Below, one piece after another: positions 1 through 6,943 of a stretch of DNA of 10,344 nucleotides (within the stretch, counting starts at the first letter, position 1; each line of letters opens with the position of its first letter). The notes under the pieces were generated by a model. The model was given only the letters and a program-made list of their open reading frames with translations. It did no database searches and had not been told where the DNA came from. The DNA comes from an uncultured Acidimicrobium sp. (GTDB taxonomy: Bacteria > Actinomycetota > Acidimicrobiia > Acidimicrobiales > Ilumatobacteraceae), in NCBI GenBank assembly GCA_903853285.1, contig CAINTF010000109.1, positions 1-10,344 on the forward strand. Reading direction: 5' to 3'. Made by a program: the position numbers and the translations under genes.

Positions 1-665
1 ACTCGCTGGCGGTGCAACACCAACCAAGCAAATGTCATTGTAAAACCGATCACGCCAACCAGAAGTGTGGTCAACATCGATCCGTCCATCTTGATGTCGC
101 CATCGCCACTCAACACACTTGCCTTCTGATGCAACGAGCGCCACATCAACACACTGAAATGCACAAGTGGAATCTCAAGAACCGCGAGCAGCGCAATCAC
201 TGCTGAGCGGCGCGCGCGCTGTTCGAGCGAACCGCCAAGACCGCGCACTGCCAAATAACCGATATACGTGACGAGCAGAAATGCTGTTGTTGTCAGTCGT
301 GGATCCCACGCCCAGAAAGTGCCCCACGTGATGCGACCCCACAGACTTCCGCTCAACAACGTCATCGCCATAAAGATCACGCCGACTTCCGCAGATGCCC
401 CGGCAACGCGATCAAAACCCATCGAATGTTTGCGACTGAGCAGCCAGCATGCCGACGCCACTGCCGTGACTATGAATGCAAGATAAGCAACCCAGGCAGT
501 AGGTACGTGCACGTACATAATTCGCACTGCGTCACCCTGATTCACGTCTTTCGGAGTGACAATCAATCCGCCAATCACGACCCAAGCCATTGACACCAAC
601 GACATCGCGCCGACTAATCGAGTTGTTGGAGTTGCTACACGCGCATTAAAAGTTTGTGCTTCCAT
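1..665 (-). CDS. ccmC: Heme exporter protein CcmC, cytochrome c maturation System I (3' end beyond window)
   Basis: CcmC is the integral membrane subunit of the CcmABC complex. It binds heme on the outer face of the cytoplasmic membrane and loads it onto the chaperone CcmE for cytochrome c assembly. I translated this edge-truncated frame by hand: 221 codons are present, near the usual full length, with no internal stop. The tryptophan-rich WWD heme-handling motif lies at residues 109-121 (WGRITWGTFWAWD). H53 in YVHVPTAW and H179 in WRSLHQ match the conserved axial-heme histidines of the family. Several hydrophobic helices surround these motifs. I chose the ATG at 665 because AGGAG lies 9 nt upstream (675-679), right beside the ccmB stop. 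The gene is last of the visible operon; ccmE or ccmF may follow to the left, but that is not seen. Confidence 0.94.
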   Translation of the reverse strand, partial: MEAQTFNARVATPTTRLVGAMSLVSMAWVVIGGLIVTPKDVNQGDAVRIMYVHVPTAWVAYLAFIVTAVASACWLLSRKHSMGFDRVAGASAEVGVIFMAMTLLSGSLWGRITWGTFWAWDPRLTTTAFLLVTYIGYLAVRGLGGSLEQRARRSAVIALLAVLEIPLVHFSVLMWRSLHQKASVLSGDGDIKMDGSMLTTLLVGVIGFTMTFAWLVLHRQR

Positions 666-674
666 CGATGGCTA

Positions 675-679
675 CTCCT
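675..679 (-). promoter_or_regulatory. Ribosome binding site of ccmC
   Basis: AGGAG on the minus strand, 9 nt before the ATG at 665 and just past the ccmB stop codon (680-682). It decides the ccmC start and shows that ccmC is translated from the ccmB message. Confidence 0.6.
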
Positions 680-1375
680 CTATTCCTCTATCAGCGATCC
701 GAATGACAAAATTCCACCGAGCCCAAATACTGCGGCAAAGACGACAAGCACTCCAACCCATGGCCAGCCATCCGACACCGCTGCTCCTCCACTCGTAAAC
801 GCCGACTCAGTGGCGCGAGTTGCGCCAATAAGTACAGGTGCAACAACCGGAAGCATCAACAAAGGCAGCAATGTTTCTCGCCCTCGTGATCCGGCTGTCA
901 AACCGCCATACAGCGTACCGACGAAGCTCAATCCCGCCGTTGCGCTCAATACACAAGTGACCAACAGCACTGTGCCATCGGCGTTCAATTGCACTCGATA
1001 CAACACAACCGCTGCAACGAACAACATGATCTCGAGGGTGACGAGTTGCACCATCACTGCAAGAGCTTTGCCAACAAAGATCCCTGCCGGATCAAGACCT
1101 GCAACCCGTTGCGCTTCGAGCGCGCCATCTGCCGTGTCGACTGCAAACGACCGTTGAATGATGATGATTAAAGAAAACAGCGTGGCGAGCCAGACCAGAC
1201 CACCAGCAACTCGTGTCAATACATCGTCGTTGTCGAGCGCAAATGCAAACATCACCATCACAAGTCCGGCAAATGGAAAAACCTGATTGATCACGACACG
1301 ACTACGCAACTCAATACGCAAATCTTTCGCCGCGACAGCCCGCGCAACTCGACTGAGTGAATGTTGCGCGCTCAC
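680..1375 (-). CDS. ccmB: Heme exporter protein CcmB, ABC-transporter permease subunit
   Basis: CcmB is the permease partner of the ATPase CcmA. ATP hydrolysis by CcmA2B drives release of heme-loaded CcmE from CcmC. The protein has 231 residues, typical for the family, with six hydrophobic segments at about 33-47, 56-74, 103-126, 135-160, 169-186 and 204-225. The loop at 78-104, including RVAGLDPAGIFVGKA, is a characteristic CcmB stretch, and the N-terminal amphipathic region with KDLRIELRSR also fits. The start is a GTG that overlaps the ccmA stop as GTGA (1372-1375), so translation is very likely coupled. It lies second to last in the visible echA-ccmA-ccmB-ccmC operon. Nothing suggests decay. 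Confidence 0.94.
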   Translation of the reverse strand: MSAQHSLSRVARAVAAKDLRIELRSRVVINQVFPFAGLVMVMFAFALDNDDVLTRVAGGLVWLATLFSLIIIIQRSFAVDTADGALEAQRVAGLDPAGIFVGKALAVMVQLVTLEIMLFVAAVVLYRVQLNADGTVLLVTCVLSATAGLSFVGTLYGGLTAGSRGRETLLPLLMLPVVAPVLIGATRATESAFTSGGAAVSDGWPWVGVLVVFAAVFGLGGILSFGSLIEE

Positions 1376-2010
1376 GACACAACCCGACCAGCAATTACTG
1401 AAACACTTCGTGTTGCAAGCCCTCGAGAGCGCTCAAGTTCGTGCGACGCAATCAACACTGTTGCCCCTGCAGAGCTTGCCTCGCGAATAATTGCATCAAT
1501 TTCGTCACGTGCAGCTGCATCGAGCCCAGCATGCGGCTCATCGAGAAGCCACAGCTCTGCGCGACGAACAACCAAGCAAGCCAATGCGCAGCGACGTTTT
1601 TGACCCGCCGACAAGTGCATGACTTTTTGCTCTGCCAATCGCCCGTCGATGCCAAAGCGATGCAGCGTTGATGCGACTTCACCTTCTGACGCACCAACCA
1701 TCTGCGCCCAAAACAAAACATTTTCACTAATGGTCAAATCCGCAAACAAACCGTTTGCGTGTCCAAGCAATCCAACTCGTTGGCGAACAGATTGGCGGTC
1801 GACGCACAGATCGACACCCAAGACACTTGCCTCACCGCGCACGATCGGCAACAGCCCGGCGCATGCGCGCAGCAATGTTGTCTTTCCTGCACCGTTTGGT
1901 CCCTGCAACAGAACAATCTCGCCGCGTTCCACCTCAATCGAAGCTTCAGCTAGTGCGGGAAACCCATTGAACACGACTACCGCATCACGAAAATCAACGA
2001 CACTGCTCAT
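1372..2010 (-). CDS. ccmA: Heme exporter ATP-binding protein CcmA
   Basis: CcmA is the cytoplasmic ABC ATPase of the cytochrome c maturation System I complex. All nucleotide-binding motifs are intact in 212 residues: Walker A GPNGAGKTT (37-45), a Q-loop-region glutamine (77), signature LSAGQ (133-137), Walker B WLLDEP (154-159), D-loop AGLD (161-164) and the switch histidine in ASHE (H189). The length and the HLSAGQKRRCALA signature context are typical of CcmA rather than of a general transporter ATPase, and the adjacent ccmB and ccmC settle the assignment. Its ATG overlaps the stop of the upstream crotonase gene as ATGA (2007-2010), and its own stop overlaps the ccmB start, so the genes should be made together. 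Confidence 0.95.
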   Translation of the reverse strand: MSSVVDFRDAVVVFNGFPALAEASIEVERGEIVLLQGPNGAGKTTLLRACAGLLPIVRGEASVLGVDLCVDRQSVRQRVGLLGHANGLFADLTISENVLFWAQMVGASEGEVASTLHRFGIDGRLAEQKVMHLSAGQKRRCALACLVVRRAELWLLDEPHAGLDAAARDEIDAIIREASSAGATVLIASHELERSRGLATRSVSVIAGRVVS

Positions 2011-2750
2011 GAACCGATAAACCTCGGCTTGCGCTTTTCGGCAAATGCGGTGCGACCCTCTCGCGCGTCTTCGGATAGCAGCGCCTTTTCTCGCGCTGCG
2101 TGCACCAACTCGTCGACATCTGGCAATCCTGCCGTCGATTCAAGTGCAAGCTTGTGTCCTGCAATCGTGAGCGGAGCAAGATGAGCAATTTCATCTGCCC
2201 ACGCAAGTGCATCACTCAACGAGCCCAGGCGATGCACTGATCCAAAACCCGCTAATTGTGCTCCCGTATATGTAGTCGCCGTCAACAACATTGCGCGAGC
2301 AACGGGCCACGACAATTCGTGCACAATGCGCTCGACAGTCCAATGATTAACGACCAAACCAAGTTTTGCTGCTGGCACACCAATCACACTTGACGGTGTC
2401 GCGACTCGAACATCGCATGACACGAGCAATTGAGCGCCAGCGCCAAGCGCAGGGCCGTCAACTGCAGCCATTGTTACAAATGGCAGTTGAGTAAAACCCC
2501 GCAGCACCACTTGCAGTGCTTCATGAAACTCATCTTCATGCACTCCCGCCAAGTCGGCCCCAGCGCAAAACGCGGGCGCTGCTCCCGTCAGTACCAACAC
2601 GCGTGCTGATCCTGCGAGCGCATCATGTTGCGCTTGACGCAATGCATGCAACGTCGCAACATCGACAGCATTGCGTTTGTCTGGACGATTAATCGTGACA
2701 ACGGCTACTTGGTCGCGCCAGTCGAGCGAAACAGTGATGTCTTTATTCAC
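2007..2750 (-). CDS. EchA6-like crotonase-fold protein, probably not a hydratase
   Basis: This belongs to the enoyl-CoA hydratase/isomerase superfamily. The acyl-CoA oxyanion-hole elements are present: FCAGADL (61-67) and the GPALGAG loop (99-105). The general acid/base glutamates of classical hydratases are missing: the GGGCEL position reads GAGAQL (Q107) and the PE position reads PAAKLG (A127). From memory, the pattern (GAG.QL..CD.RV, KLGL..NHW, ARAMLL, DALAWADEIAHLAPL, C-terminal EKRKPRF) closely follows mycobacterial EchA6, which binds long-chain acyl-CoA without turnover. I infer acyl-CoA binding or another reaction, not hydration. I chose GTG at 2750 because GAGGG (2758-2762) lies 7 nt upstream and the length then suits the family; an in-frame ATG at 2768 would add six residues. 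The gene heads the ccm operon with a 4-bp overlap into ccmA. Confidence 0.88.
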   Translation of the reverse strand: MNKDITVSLDWRDQVAVVTINRPDKRNAVDVATLHALRQAQHDALAGSARVLVLTGAAPAFCAGADLAGVHEDEFHEALQVVLRGFTQLPFVTMAAVDGPALGAGAQLLVSCDVRVATPSSVIGVPAAKLGLVVNHWTVERIVHELSWPVARAMLLTATTYTGAQLAGFGSVHRLGSLSDALAWADEIAHLAPLTIAGHKLALESTAGLPDVDELVHAAREKALLSEDAREGRTAFAEKRKPRFIGS

Positions 2751-2757
2751 CCGTGCG

Positions 2758-2762
2758 CCCTC
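2758..2762 (-). promoter_or_regulatory. Ribosome binding site deciding the crotonase start
   Basis: GAGGG on the minus strand, 7 nt before the GTG at 2750. The competing ATG at 2768 has no purine-rich site before it. It could only be used on a leaderless message, for which TAGCCT a few bases upstream would be a poor -10 element. Confidence 0.45.
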
Positions 2763-2780
2763 TACCATAGGTTTGAGGCT

Positions 2781-3050
2781 ATGACATCAACACCACAAAC
2801 TCCTGATCCAGTTCGGCGCCGTCGCAGCCTTATTGCCGTATGGACAAAACGAGCCAATCGCTTTGGCTATCTCGCATTTGGCGTGTCAATTGTCGCAGTT
2901 GCAGTTGGGCTAATCGATACTTTTACACCCCTGATCGGCCGCCTTGCTACCGCTGGTCTCGTTATTGGTTCCATCCTGCTCGCACCGGCAATTGTTTTGG
3001 GATACGCAATTAAATCAGCCGAAAAAGAAGACAAACTAAACGGCATCTAG
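2781..3050 (+). CDS. Small membrane protein with two transmembrane helices, function unknown
   Basis: An 89-residue protein that I do not recognise. It has a proline-rich N-terminus followed by an arginine cluster (RRRR, 12-15), then two hydrophobic helices at about 28-48 and 54-77, and a short charged tail (KSAEKEDK). By the positive-inside rule both ends should face the cytoplasm, making a helical hairpin. The frame stays open upstream to 2625, but that part is antisense to the crotonase gene. The ATG at 2781 gives the sensible protein, with AGG and GAGG purine stretches just before it (2769-2778). It is divergent from the crotonase-ccm operon with only about 30 bp between the starts, so the two promoters must overlap. 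The TetR gene follows 46 bp downstream. Confidence 0.75.
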   Translation: MTSTPQTPDPVRRRRSLIAVWTKRANRFGYLAFGVSIVAVAVGLIDTFTPLIGRLATAGLVIGSILLAPAIVLGYAIKSAEKEDKLNGI

Positions 3051-3096
3051 GTAACGAATAGGCGCACGGCGACAACGCGAGTACGGTAGTAGTGAC

Positions 3097-3693
3097 ATGT
3101 CAACGAGACTTCCCGCTCACGAACGCAAAGACCAGATTTTAGATGTCGCATTAAAGGTATTTGCTACTAAAGGGTTTCACGAATCGTCAATGAACGACAT
3201 TGCCGACATGGCTGGTGTGACGAAGCCAGTTGTTTATCAACATTTTGAATCGAAGCGTGCATTATTTTTGGCGCTGATCGAAGATGCTGGCACACAAATG
3301 ATCAACGAAATCACGAAAGCCACCGTCCAGGCAACAGGCGGCAGACTGCAAGCCGAACAAGGGACCATTGCATTCTTCCGTTGGGCATCTGCAGACCAAA
3401 ACCGTTTCAAGTTTTTGTTCGACAGCGGCACACGAAATGATGCAGAGTTTGCGTCTGCTGTGCGTCGAGTAGTTGACAATTCGGCAAATGCAATCGCCCC
3501 ACTCATCGCAATCGATCTAGATGCAGCACATTTGCGCACTCTTGCGCATGGAGTAATCGGTGCAACAGAAGGCGTCGTGCGACATTTGCTCGATAACAAC
3601 ATTGCATTCGATCCAGAAGTCATCGGTAAACAAGTTGCAGATCTCGTGTGGGCAGGCCTACGCGGTGTCGGACGTGAAACGTTAGGAGACTAA
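3097..3693 (+). CDS. TetR/AcrR-family transcriptional regulator
   Basis: A 198-residue DNA-binding repressor of standard length. The N-terminal helix-turn-helix domain is clear: ILDVALKVFATKGFHESSM (14-32), DIADMAGVTKPVVYQHF (34-50) with the recognition helix at about 42-50, then SKRALFLALIE. The remaining residues, about 70-195, form the helical ligand-binding and dimerisation domain, whose effector cannot be read from sequence. The start at 3097 gives the usual short lead before the first helix. No strong Shine-Dalgarno site precedes it; TACGGT at 3082-3087 could be a weak -10 for a very short leader. The stop codon abuts the start of the next regulator, so the two are co-translated. Its targets are likely local genes or itself, which is inference. 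Confidence 0.93.
   Translation: MSTRLPAHERKDQILDVALKVFATKGFHESSMNDIADMAGVTKPVVYQHFESKRALFLALIEDAGTQMINEITKATVQATGGRLQAEQGTIAFFRWASADQNRFKFLFDSGTRNDAEFASAVRRVVDNSANAIAPLIAIDLDAAHLRTLAHGVIGATEGVVRHLLDNNIAFDPEVIGKQVADLVWAGLRGVGRETLGD
3684..3688 (+). promoter_or_regulatory. Ribosome binding site of the DtxR-family gene
   Basis: AGGAG inside the last codons of the TetR gene, 5 nt before the GTG at 3694. It supports that GTG as the start and coupled translation of the two regulators. Confidence 0.7.
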
Positions 3694-4356
3694 GTGGCAA
3701 CCACAGGCGAACACCACCCAGCATTTGAAGAGTATTGCGAATGCATCTTTGAGTTGCGTGAAGACCATATTGATGTCATTCAGGCGCGCGTTGCAGATCG
3801 CCTTGGCGTCTCTCGCCCATCTGTCTCCGAAATGATCAAGCGCATGGAAACCGAAGGCTTGATCGTCATTCGTGGAGCAAAGATTTCGCTCACCGCAGAT
3901 GGAGATGTACTTGCAGAGCAAGTAGTTCGTCGCCACCGAATCGCCGAAAGATTTCTTACCGACGTCCTTGGGCTCTCGTGGGCAAATGCACACCACGAGG
4001 CCGGCAAGTGGGAACACATCATGAACCAAGACGTAGAGAGTGCTATGAATCGAGTTCTACATAATCCAACTACTTGCCCACATGGCAACCCAATACCTGG
4101 GTCTTCATACCGACAAGAGCGTCTCTCGAAACTCAGCGATGTAGTCGAAGGAAAGTTGTTTACTGTTAACCGCATTCCCGAGGAACTTGAGTTCGCACCC
4201 GGCATTCTTGAAATTCTTGAACAGGCCAACCTCAAGCCCGGCCATAGCGGCACAATCGTGACCTCGAACAAAGATGGATCACGTATCGTGCGTGTCGACA
4301 ACAACGACGTGGCACTGGACGAATTTACAAGCTCACGAATTCTCGTACTTGCGTAA
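3694..4356 (+). CDS. DtxR/MntR/IdeR-family metal-dependent transcriptional regulator
   Basis: A 220-residue regulator with the DtxR layout: winged helix-turn-helix (about 10-70, with VADRLGVSRPSVSEMIKRME), metal-binding dimerisation domain (72-140, ending CPHGNPIP) and a C-terminal SH3/FeoA-like domain (about 145-220). Family members repress iron or manganese uptake genes when loaded with metal. By my alignment, H81, E85 and H100 match the DtxR ancillary site (H79, E83, H98), and E107 and H108 match the primary site (E105, H106). The position of primary-site Cys102 is Gly104, and the position of Met10 is Glu13, nearer to the Asp8 of MntR. The preferred metal is therefore open. The GTG start directly follows the TetR stop, and the lipoprotein gene begins 13 bp after its own stop. 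Confidence 0.94.
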   Translation: MATTGEHHPAFEEYCECIFELREDHIDVIQARVADRLGVSRPSVSEMIKRMETEGLIVIRGAKISLTADGDVLAEQVVRRHRIAERFLTDVLGLSWANAHHEAGKWEHIMNQDVESAMNRVLHNPTTCPHGNPIPGSSYRQERLSKLSDVVEGKLFTVNRIPEELEFAPGILEILEQANLKPGHSGTIVTSNKDGSRIVRVDNNDVALDEFTSSRILVLA

Positions 4357-4369
4357 AACCTTGCGAAGT

Positions 4370-4801
4370 ATGCGCAAAAAGAAATTTCTTAAAATTCGCA
4401 CATCTGTCGTGTTTGGTGCACTCATAATTGCTAGTTCTGGCTGTGCAACAACGATCAACCTTGCTGCGCCCACCACTCTCGTTCAGCCAGCCGTCACCAC
4501 TTTGCCAACAGGCACGACCGCCGAGCTGTTTGGTCAGATGAAATCCACTCTCTCTGAGCTTTCACATGCCATCACCAATGAAGATAAACCTCGAGCAAAA
4601 ACAACCCTTGCAACTGTGCTCAATATTTGGGGAGCATTACAGCCACAAATTGTGGCCGATGGCGGCGAGACAGTTGATCAAACGGTCGAAGACATGCAGC
4701 GCATTATTGATCTTGCGTCTAGTTCTGTACTGCGCACACGGCCAGCAGATGCCGACAAGGCATTGAGATTTCTTGATTTAGTAATTCAGTCGCAGCACTA
4801 A
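4370..4801 (+). CDS. Small secreted lipoprotein, helical, function unknown
   Basis: A 143-residue protein starting at ATG 4370. The frame is open further upstream, but only this start gives a proper signal peptide: basic MRKKKFLKIR, a hydrophobic core (12-21) and a lipobox-like SSGC with Cys25 as the lipidated residue (serine at -3 is not ideal). A Thr/Pro/Ala-rich linker (26-50) is followed by an amphipathic helical domain (51-143), with patterns such as LSHAITNEDKPRAKTTLATV and NIWGALQPQIV. The repeated helices with a central Trp remind me of periplasmic helical domains attached to iron permeases or EfeO-type proteins. That is a weak impression, supported mainly by the DtxR-family gene 13 bp upstream. 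It ends exactly where the convergent helD gene ends. Confidence 0.82.
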   Translation: MRKKKFLKIRTSVVFGALIIASSGCATTINLAAPTTLVQPAVTTLPTGTTAELFGQMKSTLSELSHAITNEDKPRAKTTLATVLNIWGALQPQIVADGGETVDQTVEDMQRIIDLASSSVLRTRPADADKALRFLDLVIQSQH

Positions 4802-4805
4802 TTAG
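4798..4805. other. Palindrome joining two convergent stop codons
   Basis: CTAATTAG is a perfect 8-bp palindrome. It contains the TAA of the plus-strand lipoprotein (4799-4801) and, on the minus strand, the TAA of helD (4802-4804), with no base between them. No GC-rich terminator hairpin is visible here, so each transcript must run into the opposing gene. Confidence 0.6.
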
Positions 4806-6943
4806 CCCTGCATCGATGCGGGCAACGGCTCGCTATGCACGATGGTTAAACGTTGTGTCGAACGCGTAAGCGCAACATACAGCGCTCGCAGACCGTGCAC
4901 CTGGCTTGCAACTATGCGCGCGGGCTCAACCACGAGCACTCCATCTAATTCGAGACCTTTGACAACACTCACTGGCACAACCGTGAGACGCGAGTCGAGC
5001 GCAGTTGTGTTTGCTCGCCCGTGAGCCACACCAGCATCGGTGAGTGCGCTGTCAACAGAATCGGTCATGTCATCTGGGCAAACGATTGCAACATTGCCCT
5101 CTCCGACATTTGTCAACAAAATCTTTGCTTGCTCGATTACAACATTCAGCAAGTCGGTGCTGTTCTTTACCACAACAATGTCTGGACCAAAATCGCCTTC
5201 GCGTACGGATTTCGGGGCGCGCAATGACGGAGCTGCTTCAAGCATCACTTTGTCTGCCAGCGACATGATCTGAGCAGGAATTCGATAGCCGACGGTAAGA
5301 CCAATTACTTCTTGCTCACGCTTCGTTGGCAAGTATTGCAACAAGTCCGACCAATCATTTGGCGCAAATGGGCCTGTTGCCTGCGCCAAGTCACCGACAA
5401 CAGTCATTGCCCCACTGAGTGACCTGCGTGAAGCCATGCGCAACTGCATTGGTGTGAGGTCTTGCACTTCGTCAATCACGATGTGCCCAAACACTCGTAC
5501 TTCATCGGTCTCGTCAATCTTGCCGTTCTTGCGTGGACGTGGGCCCAACAACGCAAGTGCTTCGTCGAGCAAAGCAACATCGCTATCGCTCCACAGCACT
5601 TCGGCCACCGAGTTGCTACGTGTGCGCACCAGACATTCATATTCTTCCGCAGAAAATTCGTCTTTCGCAGCGGACTTCACAAGCGCTGCAGATCCAAATA
5701 GGTCGTGTAGTAATTCCGCCGGCACAAGCATCGGCCACATTCGTGCCAAAGTTGCACGAAATTCCGGAATGTCACGCAGCGAAACGCGCAAGGTATCGAC
5801 ATCGGCATCTGGGTTACGGCTCGACGCAATCATTGCCGAGATCACTTCGGTCTCGACCCAACGATGCGCTGCATTGTGTCGTCGGAAGCGTCGTCGTGCA
5901 TCGCGCACTATGCGCGCAGACTCTGCAGCTCGCAGGCGCATGTAGCCCGCACCGTATGGAATTTCCACATCATCGCGTACGGGCCGTTGGCGATCTTGAA
6001 CTGCTTTTGCAATTACCTTCGCCATTCGAATGTCACCTTTGACACGCTTTGCAGCGTTGGTATCGATCACGCCTATGCGATGACCTGGCACCAAGTCGGC
6101 CAACACAACTTGTTCAACTCCGGCTTCGCCTAATGAAGGCAAGACCTGCTCGATATAACGCAAGAACACGCGGTTCGGACCAATGACCAACACGCCCTGG
6201 TCTTCGAGAGGAAAACGAAATGTGTACAACAAGTACGCAGCACGGTGCAGCGCCACAACTGTTTTGCCGGTGCCCGGGCCGCCTTGCACAACAAGCACGC
6301 CGTTGTGACCAGAACGAATGATCTGATCTTGTTCGGCTTGAATTGTTGCAACAATGTCACCAAGCTGACCAGTGCGTCCGCGTGCAAGTGCTGTCAACAA
6401 TGTTGAGTAACCACGCAAACCAGTTGCGGTTTGCTCAACGCCTGATGCAACTCCTCCACCTAGTCCTTCATCGTGACCGACTCCCAGATGTCCTTCACCA
6501 AACAACTCATCTTCGATGCCCAACAATTTTTGACCGTTGACTGCAAAATGTCGGCGGCGCGCAAGACCCATCGACTCGCGACCGGTTGCGCGATAAAAGG
6601 GTTCAGAAACAGGAGCGCGCCAATCGACAACTACTGGCTCCCGATGTTCATCGGCTACAGCAAGCCTGCCGATATGAAAACTTTCAATTTCGCCCACAGA
6701 TTCACCAAAGCGATCGATGCGTCCGAATACAAGCGCCGCATCGCCTAGATCCAACTGGGTGAGGCGCAGCACCAATTGTTCGTCAAAAGCGTTGCGCTCG
6801 TAGCGGGCCTGGAAAGTGCCACCCGTGTCGGCTTCATTGAGGGTTCTGATGCGCCAAGCGTCGGTGCGGCTGCGCTCAAGGCACTCATATGCCCTATCAA
6901 TATGGGCCTGTTCGGCCGCGAGGTCTGGGTGATGTTGGCTCAT
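4802..6943 (-). CDS. helD: HelD/HelR-like RNA polymerase-associated motor ATPase (UvrD/Rep superfamily 1)
   Basis: HelD proteins use superfamily-1 helicase-like domains and two arms to pry RNA polymerase off DNA and recycle it; actinobacterial HelR also protects against rifamycins. From ATG 6943 the protein has 713 residues, close to actinobacterial HelD. Motifs: N-terminal coiled arm (about 1-35), ATIQAEQDQIIR, Walker A GPGTGKT (222-228) followed by VVALHRAAYLLY, Walker B VIDEVQD (489-495), GDLAQ (517-521), VGYRIP (551-556), VKGLELDGVLV (661-671) and YVALTRS (689-695). A glycine-rich loop at about 148-165 precedes the ATPase core. The frame extends to a TTG at 6958, but the family sequence begins near MSQHHPDLAAEQ, so I prefer 6943. 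General DNA helicase is the alternative, and the GGPGTGKTVVALHRAAYLLY context favours HelD. Confidence 0.92.
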   Translation of the reverse strand: MSQHHPDLAAEQAHIDRAYECLERSRTDAWRIRTLNEADTGGTFQARYERNAFDEQLVLRLTQLDLGDAALVFGRIDRFGESVGEIESFHIGRLAVADEHREPVVVDWRAPVSEPFYRATGRESMGLARRRHFAVNGQKLLGIEDELFGEGHLGVGHDEGLGGGVASGVEQTATGLRGYSTLLTALARGRTGQLGDIVATIQAEQDQIIRSGHNGVLVVQGGPGTGKTVVALHRAAYLLYTFRFPLEDQGVLVIGPNRVFLRYIEQVLPSLGEAGVEQVVLADLVPGHRIGVIDTNAAKRVKGDIRMAKVIAKAVQDRQRPVRDDVEIPYGAGYMRLRAAESARIVRDARRRFRRHNAAHRWVETEVISAMIASSRNPDADVDTLRVSLRDIPEFRATLARMWPMLVPAELLHDLFGSAALVKSAAKDEFSAEEYECLVRTRSNSVAEVLWSDSDVALLDEALALLGPRPRKNGKIDETDEVRVFGHIVIDEVQDLTPMQLRMASRRSLSGAMTVVGDLAQATGPFAPNDWSDLLQYLPTKREQEVIGLTVGYRIPAQIMSLADKVMLEAAPSLRAPKSVREGDFGPDIVVVKNSTDLLNVVIEQAKILLTNVGEGNVAIVCPDDMTDSVDSALTDAGVAHGRANTTALDSRLTVVPVSVVKGLELDGVLVVEPARIVASQVHGLRALYVALTRSTQRLTIVHSEPLPASMQG

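Noticed and set aside
654..1157. 167-codon plus-strand frame opposite ccmB
   Set aside because: It is a shadow of the strongly conserved ccmB reading frame, and its Thr/Asn/Ser-rich product has no recognisable structure.
3082..3087. TACGGT as -10 element of the TetR gene
   Set aside because: It fits only a loose consensus and has no -35 partner at 16-18 bp, so I did not list it as a feature.
3682..3693. TTAG-GAGA-CTAA inverted repeat as a possible metal-regulator operator
   Set aside because: The arms are only 4 bp, and the sequence is explained by the Shine-Dalgarno site and the TetR stop codon. It does not resemble the long DtxR or MntR operators.
3780..4304. 174-codon minus-strand frame opposite the DtxR-family gene
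   Set aside because: It is antisense to a clear DtxR-family protein, with no start signal or recognisable motif.
5436..6042. Two long plus-strand open frames (about 169 codons each) inside helD
   Set aside because: They are antisense to a gene with all its motifs intact, the translations are rich in Ser, Arg, His and Cys without family features, and no ribosome binding site precedes them.
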